Position numbers and translations under genes: made by a program | Notes under the pieces: generated by a model | The model's input: the letters and a program-made list of their open reading frames with translations, nothing else | The model's database searches: none | Told to the model about the DNA's origin: nothing | NCBI RefSeq assembly: GCF_900108945.1 | Contig: NZ_FNYE01000012.1 | Span: forward strand, 1-64,000 | Source: Paraburkholderia diazotrophica | GTDB lineage: Bacteria > Pseudomonadota > Gammaproteobacteria > Burkholderiales > Burkholderiaceae | Direction: 5' to 3' | Length of the DNA: 64,000 nucleotides | In this document: positions 8,623-17,161 of the stretch, piece by piece | How the letters are laid out: each line of letters begins with the position of its first letter | Numbering within the stretch: the first letter of the stretch is position 1

Positions 8623-8704
8623 GCGCTGTCGCCAATCCTCAGCGCGAAAAGCCGGCACGAAAGACCAAACGCCAATCCCGCATACCGCCCGCTGAAAGCC
8701 GCCT

Positions 8705-9028
8705 TCAGTTTTCCAACGGATTGCGCGCAGTACCGCAATTCCAGCACACGGTGAACTGCGCTTCGAGCCATTCGCCGCAATGCGTGCAACGCCATCCGGG
8801 CGCATCGGCGGCAGGCCCGTTGCGTGCCGCGTCGATCACTTTCCTCGCCAGCATCTCGTCGCGTTCGTCGACGAGCCAGAGTTCCGGCGCGCACTGATCC
8901 GCCGGAATCTCGCCGATCGCGCCGCTCAGATAGCGGTTGTGCAACTCGCACGCGATACCCGCCGCGGCCAGCAGATTGACCCAATGCTGTCCGATTACGA
9001 CGTTCGGCGCGCGCATCAGTTTCATCAT
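8705..9028 (-). CDS. DUF2007 protein with C-terminal zinc ribbon (107 aa)
   Basis: The N-terminal half is a DUF2007-type signal-transducing fold (NLLAAAGIACELHNRYLSG, then APELWLVDERDEMLARKVI). The C-terminal half has a CxxC-CxxC zinc ribbon (CTHCGEWLEAQFTVCWNC). The function is unknown. The start ATG lies 9 bases past the rsgA stop, so the gene ends the M48 protease-rsgA operon and is probably translationally coupled. Two adjacent ATGs (9028 and 9025) are equally usable. Confidence 0.8.
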   Translation of the reverse strand: MMKLMRAPNVVIGQHWVNLLAAAGIACELHNRYLSGAIGEIPADQCAPELWLVDERDEMLARKVIDAARNGPAADAPGWRCTHCGEWLEAQFTVCWNCGTARNPLEN

Positions 9029-9036
9029 GATCAATA

Positions 9037-9990
9037 TCAGCGGACGATCTGGCTCGCCTCGTGCACGAGCTGCGCATAGAGCGCGTGCCGCTCCTTCGCG
9101 ATGCGGCCATCGGCGACGGCTTCGAGAATCGCGCAGCCCGGCTCATGCAGATGATGGCAGTTGTAGAAGCGGCAGTTCGGCAAGAGCGGCCTGAACTCTG
9201 GAAACGCGCGCTCGAGCTTGCCTTCCGTCAGATGGTGCAGGCCGAATTCCTGGAAGCCGGGCGAGTCGATCAGCGCGCCTTCGCCGCCGGGAAGCGGGTA
9301 GAGGCGCGTGAAGGTGGTCGTGTGACGGCCGCTGTTGAGCGCCGTCGAGATTTCGCGCGTCGCGACTTCCGCATTGGGAATCAGCAGATTTACGAGCGTC
9401 GACTTGCCCATGCCCGACTGGCCGAGCAGAAGCGTCGAATGTCCGCGCAGATGTTCGGCGAGCGTTTCGCGGGCGGCTTCCGGCTGCATCTTGATCGACA
9501 CTTCGAGCACGGTATAGCCGAGCTCGCGATACAGTTCGAGCCGCTTGCGCGCGAGCGGCAGCGCGGCCTCGACGTCGATCTTGTTCAGCACGATCAGCGG
9601 CTTCAGTTCGTTCTCTTCCGCGGCGACGAGCGCGCGTCCGAGCAGGTCTTCGCTGAAATGCGGCTCGGTCGCGAGCACGATCAACAGCTGATCGAGATTC
9701 GCCGCAAAGAGCTTCGACTTGTACTGATCCGAGCGATAGAGCAGGTTGCGCCGCTCACCGATCTCGACGATCACGCCCTGATCGGCGGAAGTCGGCTCGT
9801 ACAGCACCTGGTCGCCGACGGCGATCTCGCTGCGCTTGCCGCGCGGGAAGCATTGCAGCATCGCGCCGCCGTCCTCGGGCGCGACGATGTAGTGACGGCC
9901 ATGCGCGGCGATCACGAGACCGCGCGTGCGTTCCTGCGCGCGCTCGCTGGCGGCTGCCGCGCGCAGCGCTTTCGGTGAACGGCCGCTCAT
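9037..9990 (-). CDS. rsgA: Ribosome small subunit-dependent GTPase A (317 aa)
   Basis: Late 30S assembly GTPase with circularly permuted motifs. In order they are an N-terminal OB fold, NKID (G4), the P-loop GQSGMGKST (G1) and DSPG (G3), then the C-terminal zinc site CRFYNCHHLHEPGC. The start overlaps the stop of the upstream M48 protease gene by four bases (ATGA), so the two are co-translated. All key residues are intact. Confidence 0.96.
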   Translation of the reverse strand: MSGRSPKALRAAAASERAQERTRGLVIAAHGRHYIVAPEDGGAMLQCFPRGKRSEIAVGDQVLYEPTSADQGVIVEIGERRNLLYRSDQYKSKLFAANLDQLLIVLATEPHFSEDLLGRALVAAEENELKPLIVLNKIDVEAALPLARKRLELYRELGYTVLEVSIKMQPEAARETLAEHLRGHSTLLLGQSGMGKSTLVNLLIPNAEVATREISTALNSGRHTTTFTRLYPLPGGEGALIDSPGFQEFGLHHLTEGKLERAFPEFRPLLPNCRFYNCHHLHEPGCAILEAVADGRIAKERHALYAQLVHEASQIVR

Positions 9991-11246
9991 GCGTGACGCA
10001 GCAGCCGGTCGATCCGCTGCGAAGCGGGCGGATGCGAGTAGTAGAACGCCGTGTAGAGCGGATCGGGCGTGAGCGTCGATGCGTTGTCCTCGTACAGCTT
10101 CACGAGCGCGTTGACGAGATCCCTCGCGTCCGTCTGCGTCGCGGCGAACGCGTCGGCTTCGAACTCATGCTTGCGCGAGAAAAGGCTGCCGAGCGGCGTC
10201 ACGAAGAACACGAACACGGGCACTGCGAGGAAGAACAACACGAGCGCGAGCCCGTCGTTGCTGCCCGTCATCGACGGCTGCACGCCGAGGCCTTCGAAGA
10301 ACCACGTACGCTGCGCGAGCCAGCCGAGCAGCGCGAGCATCGCAAGGCTGATCGCGAACGTGACGATCATCCGCTTGATGACATGGCGGCGCTTGAAGTG
10401 GCCGAGCTCGTGCGCGAGCACCGCTTCGATCTCGCTGCCCGACAGGCGCGAGAGCAGCGTATCGAAGAACACGATGCGCTTCGACGAGCCGAAGCCCGTG
10501 AAATACGCATTGCCGTGCGCCGAGCGGCGGCTGCCGTCCATCACGAACAGGCCCTTCGCGGCGAAGCCGCAGCGCTTCATCAGCGCGTCGATGCGATGGA
10601 CGAGCGCTTCGTCTCTCAGCGGCTCGAACTTGTTGAACATCGGCGCGATGAAGGACGGGTAGAGAACCAGCACGAGCATCTGGAACACGACCCAGACGAC
10701 CCACGCCCACCACCACCAGTACGTGCCCGCCTGCTTCATCAGCCACAGCACGACGAACAGCAGCGGCAGGCCGAAAGCGGCGCCGAGCAGCACGCCCTTG
10801 ATGCGGTCGACGAAGAAAATGCGTTTCGTCATCCGGTTGAAGCCGAAGCGCTGTTCGATCGCGAACTGGCGGTAGTACTCGAACGGCAGATCGACGGCGC
10901 TCGTGATCGCTATCACAGCCGCGACCAGCGCGATCTGCCCGACATAGCCCTGGCCGAACCAGTCGCCGATGGCAATATCGAGAATCTGCACGCCGCCGAG
11001 CAGCGTGAGCACGATCAGCACGGCCGCGCTGACGACGATCTCCATCATCGTCAGCCGCGTGCGTTCGATGGTGTAGTCGGCGGCGCGCTGATGCGCGGAG
11101 AGAGCGATCGTGCCCGCGAACTGCTGCGGCACCCGATCACGGTGCGCCGCGACGAAGCGGACCTGGCGCGACGCGAGCCAGAGCTTCATGCCGACCATCG
11201 CCGCCACGGCGAGCACGAACAGAACAGTGAAGTACAGAGTAGGCAT
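9987..11246 (-). CDS. M48 family (Ste24/HtpX-like) membrane metalloprotease (419 aa)
   Basis: Inner-membrane zinc protease. The active-site motif HELGHFKRRH supplies HExxH, and FEADAFAA supplies the third ligand region typical of Ste24/CAAX-type M48A enzymes. Several hydrophobic segments flank it, and MFNKFEPLRDEALVHRI precedes the catalytic domain as in Ste24. It is the first gene of a minus-strand operon with rsgA and the DUF2007 gene, and is divergent from orn. The substrate is unknown; membrane-protein quality control is a reasonable inference. Confidence 0.9.
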   Translation of the reverse strand: MPTLYFTVLFVLAVAAMVGMKLWLASRQVRFVAAHRDRVPQQFAGTIALSAHQRAADYTIERTRLTMMEIVVSAAVLIVLTLLGGVQILDIAIGDWFGQGYVGQIALVAAVIAITSAVDLPFEYYRQFAIEQRFGFNRMTKRIFFVDRIKGVLLGAAFGLPLLFVVLWLMKQAGTYWWWWAWVVWVVFQMLVLVLYPSFIAPMFNKFEPLRDEALVHRIDALMKRCGFAAKGLFVMDGSRRSAHGNAYFTGFGSSKRIVFFDTLLSRLSGSEIEAVLAHELGHFKRRHVIKRMIVTFAISLAMLALLGWLAQRTWFFEGLGVQPSMTGSNDGLALVLFFLAVPVFVFFVTPLGSLFSRKHEFEADAFAATQTDARDLVNALVKLYEDNASTLTPDPLYTAFYYSHPPASQRIDRLLRHA

Positions 11247-11376
11247 CCGGGGAATCCGTGGGTTCTATGCGAGAATTATATGTTTGTTCCTGCCTGCGGG
11301 CGGGAGCGCGCCATCGTTGGCCCATTGCGGGTGTCGGCTGACCCGCTCGCGCCGTTCCAAATCAAGGTTGCCTTCA

Positions 11377-12006
11377 ATGACTGACATTATCGAATCCGTC
11401 GATCAGCCGCCGCTCGTGCGCAGCGACATGAACCTCGTCTGGCTCGACATGGAAATGACGGGGCTCGATCCCGACAACGACCGCATCATCGAAATCGCTG
11501 TCGTCGTGACCAATTCGACACTCGATAAGGTCGTCGAAGGCCCCGTGCTCGCGATCCACCAGAGCGACGAGACGCTCGGCAAGATGGACGACTGGAACAA
11601 GAACACGCACGGCCGTTCGGGGCTGATCGACCGCGTGCGCGCGTCGACGGTGACGGAAGCCGATGCGACGGAGCAGATCCGCGTGTTCCTCGGCCAGTAC
11701 GTGCCGCCTGGCAAGTCGCCGATGTGCGGCAACTCGATCTGCCAGGACCGCCGTTTCATGGCGCGCTGGATGCCCGAACTCGAGACGTTCTTCCATTACC
11801 GCAACCTCGACGTCAGCACGCTGAAGGAACTGTGCCGCCGCTGGCAACCTGCGATCTACAAGGGTTTCCAGAAGCGCGCGATGCATACGGCGCTTGCCGA
11901 CATCCACGAATCGATCGACGAACTGCGCTACTACCGCGAGCATTTCCTGATCCCGGCCGCAGGCACGGCCGCCGACGCGCCGTCCACCGACGCGCCGGCA
12001 AAATAA
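11377..12006 (+). CDS. orn: Oligoribonuclease (209 aa)
   Basis: 3'-5' exonuclease that finishes RNA decay by degrading dinucleotides, including pGpG from c-di-GMP turnover. The DEDDh residues are visible: WLDMEMTGLDP (Exo I), the central region around CGNSICQDRRFM, and the C-terminal block AMHTALADIHESIDELRYYR with H and D. The start MTDIIESVDQPP is a Burkholderia-style N-terminal extension. The gene is divergent from the M48 gene and converges with mog, with one base between the stops. Confidence 0.95.
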   Translation: MTDIIESVDQPPLVRSDMNLVWLDMEMTGLDPDNDRIIEIAVVVTNSTLDKVVEGPVLAIHQSDETLGKMDDWNKNTHGRSGLIDRVRASTVTEADATEQIRVFLGQYVPPGKSPMCGNSICQDRRFMARWMPELETFFHYRNLDVSTLKELCRRWQPAIYKGFQKRAMHTALADIHESIDELRYYREHFLIPAAGTAADAPSTDAPAK

Positions 12007-12007
12007 A

Positions 12008-12634
12008 TCAGCCCTGCCGTGGAGCGCGTATCGCGCTCTTCGGCCGGAACGCCGTCACGATGTCGGCGTTCGTCTCGATGTACGGACCGCCGATCAGATC
12101 GATGCAATACGGCACGGCGGCGAAAATGCCCGGCACCTTCACTTTGCCTGCCTCGTCGCGCAGGCCTTCCAGTGTCTCCTTGATCGACTTCGGCTGTCCC
12201 GGCAGATTGATGATCAGCGCGGCGCGCTCGGCCGTCTCGCGGATCACGGCCACCTGACGCGACAGGATCGCCGTCGGCACGAAGTTCAGGCTGATCTGCC
12301 GCATCTGTTCGCCGAAGCCCGGCATTTCCTTTGTCCCGGCCGCAAGCGTCGCCTCGGGCGTCACGTCGCGGCGCGCGGGGCCCGTGCCGCCCGTCGTCAG
12401 CACGAGATCGCAGCCCGCTTCGTCGACCAGTTCGATCAGCGTCTTCGTAATGGTCGGCGCGTCGTCCTGGATCAGGCGCGTTTCCGTGCGAAACGGCGAC
12501 GTGAGCGCGCCGCCGAGCCACTCCTGCAACGAAGGTATGCCCTTGTCCTCGTAGACGCCCGTGCTTGCGCGGTCGCTGATCGAAACAAGGCCGACGACCA
12601 GTTCGTCGGGATGATTACGCGTGGGAATCGTCAT
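12008..12634 (-). CDS. mog: Molybdopterin adenylyltransferase, MogA/MoaB type (208 aa)
   Basis: Activates molybdopterin by adenylylation before MoeA inserts molybdate. The MoCF-binding motif TTGGTGPARRDVTPEAT and the N-terminal VGLVSISDRAS are diagnostic. The ATG at 12634 overlaps the 3' end of yjgA by 20 bases, so translation is probably coupled. The other molybdenum-cofactor genes of the window (moaA, mobA, moeA) lie 43 kb away at 55-58 kb. Confidence 0.93.
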   Translation of the reverse strand: MTIPTRNHPDELVVGLVSISDRASTGVYEDKGIPSLQEWLGGALTSPFRTETRLIQDDAPTITKTLIELVDEAGCDLVLTTGGTGPARRDVTPEATLAAGTKEMPGFGEQMRQISLNFVPTAILSRQVAVIRETAERAALIINLPGQPKSIKETLEGLRDEAGKVKVPGIFAAVPYCIDLIGGPYIETNADIVTAFRPKSAIRAPRQG

Positions 12635-13223
12635 CGTCGTCGTCCGAATCGTGGGTAGCGGCTTCGTCGTCGTCCGCGCCGGCGCTGTCCGCGTTCTTGA
12701 TCCACTGGAACAGCTCGCGGAAATAGCGCGGCGGCTTGCCTTGCTGCACTTCCTTGCGCGCATTGCGGATCAGCGTGCGGCCTTGCTGCGGATCGGCATC
12801 GGGATGCACGCGGATGAATTCCGTCAGCGCGGCGTCATCGGCAAGCAGCTGTTCGCGCGTGCGCTCGATCCAGTGCAGGCGCGCCGTTTCTGCCTTGTTG
12901 ATGCCCTTGTACTTGTCGAGCGCCTCGCGCAGCGCGCCTGTTTCGTCATCGGTGAGTCCGCGCATCACCTTGCCGACATACTGCATCTGGCGGCGCTTGC
13001 CTTCGTGATCGGTGATGCGGCGCGCCTCGCGTATCGCTTCGTCGAGCGCTTCCGGCATTGGCATGCGCTTGAGCGCGTCTTTCGGCAGCGCGGCGAGTTC
13101 TTCGCCCAGCGCCTGCAACGCGTGCATTTCGCGCTTCAGTTGCGATTTGCTGGGACGGTCATACCCGTTGTCGTCGTCGACGTCAGCGAGTGTCATCGGT
13201 TGAATGCGGGTTTTGCGTGTCAT
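12615..13223 (-). CDS. yjgA: Ribosome-associated YjgA/DarP family protein (202 aa)
   Basis: DUF615 family; the E. coli homologue (DarP/YjgA) associates with late 50S precursors. PSKSQLKREMHALQALGEEL and RRQMQYVGKVMR are hallmarks. The C-terminus is a long acidic aspartate-rich tail. The ATG at 13223 was chosen because conserved sequence begins shortly after it. It is divergent from pmbA, an arrangement conserved in many proteobacteria. Confidence 0.93.
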   Translation of the reverse strand: MTRKTRIQPMTLADVDDDNGYDRPSKSQLKREMHALQALGEELAALPKDALKRMPMPEALDEAIREARRITDHEGKRRQMQYVGKVMRGLTDDETGALREALDKYKGINKAETARLHWIERTREQLLADDAALTEFIRVHPDADPQQGRTLIRNARKEVQQGKPPRYFRELFQWIKNADSAGADDDEAATHDSDDDDDDSHA

Positions 13224-13462
13224 GCGCGGTATTGTAACTTGCCGTGCTGTCGCCAAGCCCGCCGCACGTCGCGCCAACCGGTCCACACGCGCCGCGCATC
13301 GCATCGCCGCAAGGCATCGCGAATGCCAGGTGCAGCGGCGTAGAGCTTGCTATGATCGCGGGATGCGTCGGCGCACAGGCCGGCGAAGCAGGGCAACATG
13401 CAACGACGAACTCTCGCGGGCCTCGGCCCGGACCGCACGGCAACTGAGGACGGCAAACGACA

Positions 13463-14833
13463 ATGGCAGCAGACATGGAAGTCCGGCAACGTTTCTTCCC
13501 GCACACGCAGGATGAACTGAAAGAAATCGCCTCCGACATTCTTCGCCACGCAAAGTCGCTCGGCGCAACCGATGCGGCAACCGAAATCTCCGAGGGCGAC
13601 GGCCTGTCCGTTTCCGTACGGCGCGGCGAAGTCGAGACGATCGAGCACAACCGCGACAAGATGGTCGGCGTGACAGTCTTCATCGGCAACAAGCGCGGCA
13701 ACGCGAGTACGTCTGACTTTTCGCCCGAAGCGCTGAAGGACACGGTGATGGCCGCGTACAACATCGCGCGCTTCACGGCGGAAGACGACTGCGCGGGGCT
13801 CGCCGAAGAAGCGCTGCTGGAAACCGATCCGCGCGATCTCGACCTGTATCACCCGTGGAATCTGGATGCGGACGAAGCCGTCGAACTCGCGCGCCGCGCG
13901 GAAGACGCCGCATTCGCCACGAGCCCGCTGATCAAAAACTCGGAAGGCGCGAGCGTATCGGCGCAGCATTCACAGTTCGTGCTGGGCACGTCGCGCGGCT
14001 TTCTGTCGGGCTATCCGTACTCGCGTCACTACGTGGCGTGCGCGCCGATTGCGGGTAGCGGCCGCAACATGCAGCGCGACGACTGGTACACGTCGAAGCG
14101 CAGCGCAGGCGAGCTGGCCGATCCCGAAGCCGTGGGCCGCTACGCCGCCGAGCGCGCGCTCGCGCGCATGGGCGCGCGCGGACTCGATACGCGCAAGGTG
14201 CCCGTGCTGTTCGAGGCGCCGCTCGCGGCCGGCCTGCTCGGCGCGTTCGTGCAGGCGACGAGCGGCGGCGCGCTGTATCGCAAGACGTCGTTTCTCGTCG
14301 ACAGCCTCGGCAAGCCGGTGTTCGCGCCGCATGTGCAGATCGTCGAAGATCCGCATGTGCCGCGCGCGATGGGCAGCGCGCCGTTCGACGAAGAAGGCGT
14401 GCGCACGAAGCAGCGCGCCGTCGTGAAGGACGGCGTCGTCGAAGGCTATTTCCTGTCGACGTACTCCGCGCGCAAGCTCGGCATGCCGACGACGGGCAAC
14501 GCGGGCGGCTCGCACAACCTGTCGCTGCGCAGCGCGCTCACGCAAGACACGGACGACTTCGAGGAAATGCTGCGCAAGCTCGGCACGGGCCTGCTGCTGA
14601 CGGAATTGATGGGGCAGGGCGTCAACTACGTGACGGGCGATTATTCGCGCGGCGCGTCGGGCTTCTGGGTCGAGAACGGCAAGATCCAGTACCCGGTCGA
14701 GGAGATCACGGTCGCGAGCACGTTGCAGGAAATGTTCCGGCATATCGTCGCGATCGGCGCGGATACGATCGTGCGCGGCACCAAACAGACGGGCTCGGTG
14801 CTGATCGAGCGCATGACCGTCGCGGGGCAGTAA
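13463..14833 (+). CDS. pmbA: Metalloprotease PmbA/TldE (456 aa)
   Basis: Partner of TldD in a heterodimeric protease that degrades unfolded peptides and matures microcins or CcdA in E. coli. LVDSLGKPVFAPHVQIVEDP, TYSARKLGMPTTGNAGGSHN and the C-terminal SGFWVENGKIQYPVEEITVA are diagnostic. TldE subunits lack the zinc motif HExxxH, and it is absent here, as expected. Length is normal. The ATG at 13463 has GAGG about 10 bases upstream. Confidence 0.95.
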   Translation: MAADMEVRQRFFPHTQDELKEIASDILRHAKSLGATDAATEISEGDGLSVSVRRGEVETIEHNRDKMVGVTVFIGNKRGNASTSDFSPEALKDTVMAAYNIARFTAEDDCAGLAEEALLETDPRDLDLYHPWNLDADEAVELARRAEDAAFATSPLIKNSEGASVSAQHSQFVLGTSRGFLSGYPYSRHYVACAPIAGSGRNMQRDDWYTSKRSAGELADPEAVGRYAAERALARMGARGLDTRKVPVLFEAPLAAGLLGAFVQATSGGALYRKTSFLVDSLGKPVFAPHVQIVEDPHVPRAMGSAPFDEEGVRTKQRAVVKDGVVEGYFLSTYSARKLGMPTTGNAGGSHNLSLRSALTQDTDDFEEMLRKLGTGLLLTELMGQGVNYVTGDYSRGASGFWVENGKIQYPVEEITVASTLQEMFRHIVAIGADTIVRGTKQTGSVLIERMTVAGQ

Positions 14834-14896
14834 GCGGTATTCACTGAGCGGTATGCACTAGGCGGTACATCGAGGCGCAAGCCGCTTCAAAAACGC

Positions 14897-14926
14897 AAAA
14901 GCCACGGAAGCGATTCCGTGGCTTTT
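14897..14926. terminator. Bidirectional terminator between pmbA and folA
   Basis: A 13-bp stem (AAAAGCCACGGAA and TTCCGTGGCTTTT) with loop GCGA sits between convergent pmbA and folA. A and T runs on either side let it act on both strands. Confidence 0.9.
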
Positions 14927-14954
14927 TGCTTTGTACCGGGCAGGGGCCAGAGGC

Positions 14955-15455
14955 TCAACGCGCCTTGCGTCGGTACGTCACGAACGCATATTCGAAGTCG
15001 TTCGGCTCTTTCGCACGATGCGTTTCGCGCGCGACTTCTTCCCACTGCGCAGGATCGGGCGCCGGGAACGTCGCATCGCCTTCGAAGTCCGCGTGAATCT
15101 CGGTGACGATCATCTTGTCCGCGTGCCGCAAGCCGTCTTCGTACAGCTGCGCGCCACCGATCAAAAACGCTTCGGACGCGTTGTCGCGTGCCGCGAGCGC
15201 CAGCGCGTCGTCGAGATTCGTGACGGTGTCGCAGCCGGCGAACTGGCGTTGCGCATCGCGCGTGACGACGATATTGCGCCGTCCCGGCAGCACGCGGCCA
15301 ATCGATTCATGCGTCTTGCGGCCCATCACGATGGGCGCGCCCATCGTCGTGCGCTTGAAGAAAGCGAGGTCTTCGGGAAGCCGCCAGGGCAGCTGGTTGT
15401 CACGGCCGATCACGCCATTGCGGGCGCGAGCGACGATCAGAGTGAGCGTCGTCAT
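14955..15455 (-). CDS. folA: Dihydrofolate reductase (166 aa)
   Basis: Reduces dihydrofolate with NADPH, regenerating the cofactor consumed by thymidylate synthase. VARARNGVIGRDNQLPWRLP contains the Met20-loop tryptophan and the conserved acidic/proline region; GRKTHESIGRVLPGR and FLIGGAQLYEDGL complete the NADPH and folate sites. Length is typical. In this window folA and thyA are separated by about 10 kb of the Fap-like locus. Confidence 0.96.
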   Translation of the reverse strand: MTTLTLIVARARNGVIGRDNQLPWRLPEDLAFFKRTTMGAPIVMGRKTHESIGRVLPGRRNIVVTRDAQRQFAGCDTVTNLDDALALAARDNASEAFLIGGAQLYEDGLRHADKMIVTEIHADFEGDATFPAPDPAQWEEVARETHRAKEPNDFEYAFVTYRRKAR

Positions 15456-15598
15456 GCAAGAAAGTATGGAACGGGTAGCGGAAAGCGGAAGCCGATTCTA
15501 CCCGAGCGCGCGCTGCCCGGCCGAACACGCCCGGCAGCGCGCGAGACGGCCCGCGCCGTTCGCATCCCTTTGGGCCGCTCAGGTCGCGTGCAGAGGCG

Positions 15599-17137
15599 CT
15601 AGTCGCGCGCGTCCTGATCGCTGGCGTCCAGATCTTTGTCGTCGCCTTTGAAGCCCGCCTTGTCGTCATTCGACGTATCGCGCAGGCCGTGCGTGCCCAT
15701 CAGCCGGTAAAGTGTCACTCGCGAGATCCCGAGGTCCGCCGCCGCCTCGTTGAGCCGATGCCGGTGCCGCAGCAGCGCGGCCTCGATCGCGCGCTTTTCG
15801 GCGGCTTCGCGCGCCTGCGCGAGGCTCGTCGTCTGCTGCTCGCTGAAGTGCGCGAGGTCGAGATCTTCGGCGGAAATCAGCTTGTTTTCCGCCATCACGA
15901 TCGCGCGGCGCACGCGGTTGATCAGCTCGCGCACGTTGCCCGGCCAGTGATAGTTGTACATCGCCTCGATCGCCGACGGCGTGAAGCCGCGAATCTTGCG
16001 CGCGTTATCGGCCTTGAACTTGCCGAGGATGTGATGCGCGAGCAGCTCGATGTCCTTGCCGCGCGCGCGCAGAGGCGGCTCGTCGACGCGCAGCACACAC
16101 AGCCGATGGAACAGATCCGAGCGGAAGCGCGCGTCGCTCATCGCATCTTCGAGATCGACGTGCGTCGCGGAGATGATGCGCACGTCGACGGGAATCGATT
16201 CATGGCCGCCGAGGCGCTCGATCTTGCCCTCCTGCAGAAAGCGCAGCAGGCTCGCCTGGCTTTCCATCGGCAGATCGCCGATTTCGTCGAGAAAGAGCGT
16301 GCCGCCGTTCGCGGCCTCGACGCGGCCGATCTTGCGCTGGTTCGCGCCCGTGAACGCGCCGCGCTCGTAGCCGAACAGCTCCGATTGCAGCAGGTGATGC
16401 GGAATCGCGCCGCAGTTAATCGGGACGAACGGGAACTTGCGGCGCGGCGAGCGCTCGTGGATCGCGAGGGCGGTCAGTTCCTTGCCCGTGCCCGATTCAC
16501 CCGAGATGAACACGCTCGCATCGGTGTTCGCGACCTTGCGGATCGTGCGGAACAGTTGCTGCATCGCTTCGCAGGTGCCGACCATTTCGTCATCGCTCGC
16601 GCTCGTGGTGTCGAGGGGCATGTCGGGGTCGCACAGATTGACCATGCCGTACGCGTGGCCGACGAGATAGTCGACGGTCGCGTTCGCCACGGGAATCTTC
16701 ACGTAGTCGAAGCAGTAGTGGCGAATCAGCCGCCGCACGTCAGGATCGGCGAGCCGCTCGGCGTTCGCCAGCGCGATCCAGCCGACCTGCTGCGCACGCA
16801 GGCTCGGCTCCAGGCCGGGCAGCTCGCGCACCGCGAAGCTCGCCATGTCGGCGATGCCCGCGCACACCGTCGCGGGCTTGATGAGCCGTCCGACCTCGTG
16901 CGCCGAGCGCGCGACGAGCACGTTCCAGCCGCGGCTTTTCAGATGCTCGACGAGCGCGTCGTCGGGCGCGCGCGCGACATATAGCAGGGTGCGCGTCGCG
17001 ACGCGCGTATCGACGGCCGTCGGAACCACATCGGATGCAGCGGGTGCGGCGGGTGTCGTGGACCCATGCGACGCCGCCAGGCGCAGCCCTGCGCCGGCGG
17101 GTGCAGGAACGGGGCTCAGATGAGAAGTTTCGCGCAC
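15599..17137 (-). CDS. VpsR-like sigma-54 enhancer-binding protein, operon-internal copy (512 aa)
   Basis: AAA+ activator of RNA polymerase-sigma-54. After a 45-residue A/P-rich leader comes a VpsR-type receiver-like domain (about 48-165, with HYCFDYVKIP). The central domain follows: Walker A GESGTGKE (213-220), GAFTGA (260-265), Walker B GGTLFLDEIGDL (about 278-289), then a Fis-type helix-turn-helix (LNEAAADLGISRVTLYRLM). GAFTGA is intact, so it should contact sigma-54. The start is a GTG at 17137 with GAGG seven bases upstream. Only 24 bases separate it from the fapF-like stop, so it is likely the last gene of that operon, giving feedback control. It is a close paralogue of the gene at 24297-25694. 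V. cholerae VpsR responds to c-di-GMP; that response is not proven here. Confidence 0.88.
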   Translation of the reverse strand: MRETSHLSPVPAPAGAGLRLAASHGSTTPAAPAASDVVPTAVDTRVATRTLLYVARAPDDALVEHLKSRGWNVLVARSAHEVGRLIKPATVCAGIADMASFAVRELPGLEPSLRAQQVGWIALANAERLADPDVRRLIRHYCFDYVKIPVANATVDYLVGHAYGMVNLCDPDMPLDTTSASDDEMVGTCEAMQQLFRTIRKVANTDASVFISGESGTGKELTALAIHERSPRRKFPFVPINCGAIPHHLLQSELFGYERGAFTGANQRKIGRVEAANGGTLFLDEIGDLPMESQASLLRFLQEGKIERLGGHESIPVDVRIISATHVDLEDAMSDARFRSDLFHRLCVLRVDEPPLRARGKDIELLAHHILGKFKADNARKIRGFTPSAIEAMYNYHWPGNVRELINRVRRAIVMAENKLISAEDLDLAHFSEQQTTSLAQAREAAEKRAIEAALLRHRHRLNEAAADLGISRVTLYRLMGTHGLRDTSNDDKAGFKGDDKDLDASDQDARD

Positions 17138-17161
17138 GATCTGCCTCGTATCAGTGTCACG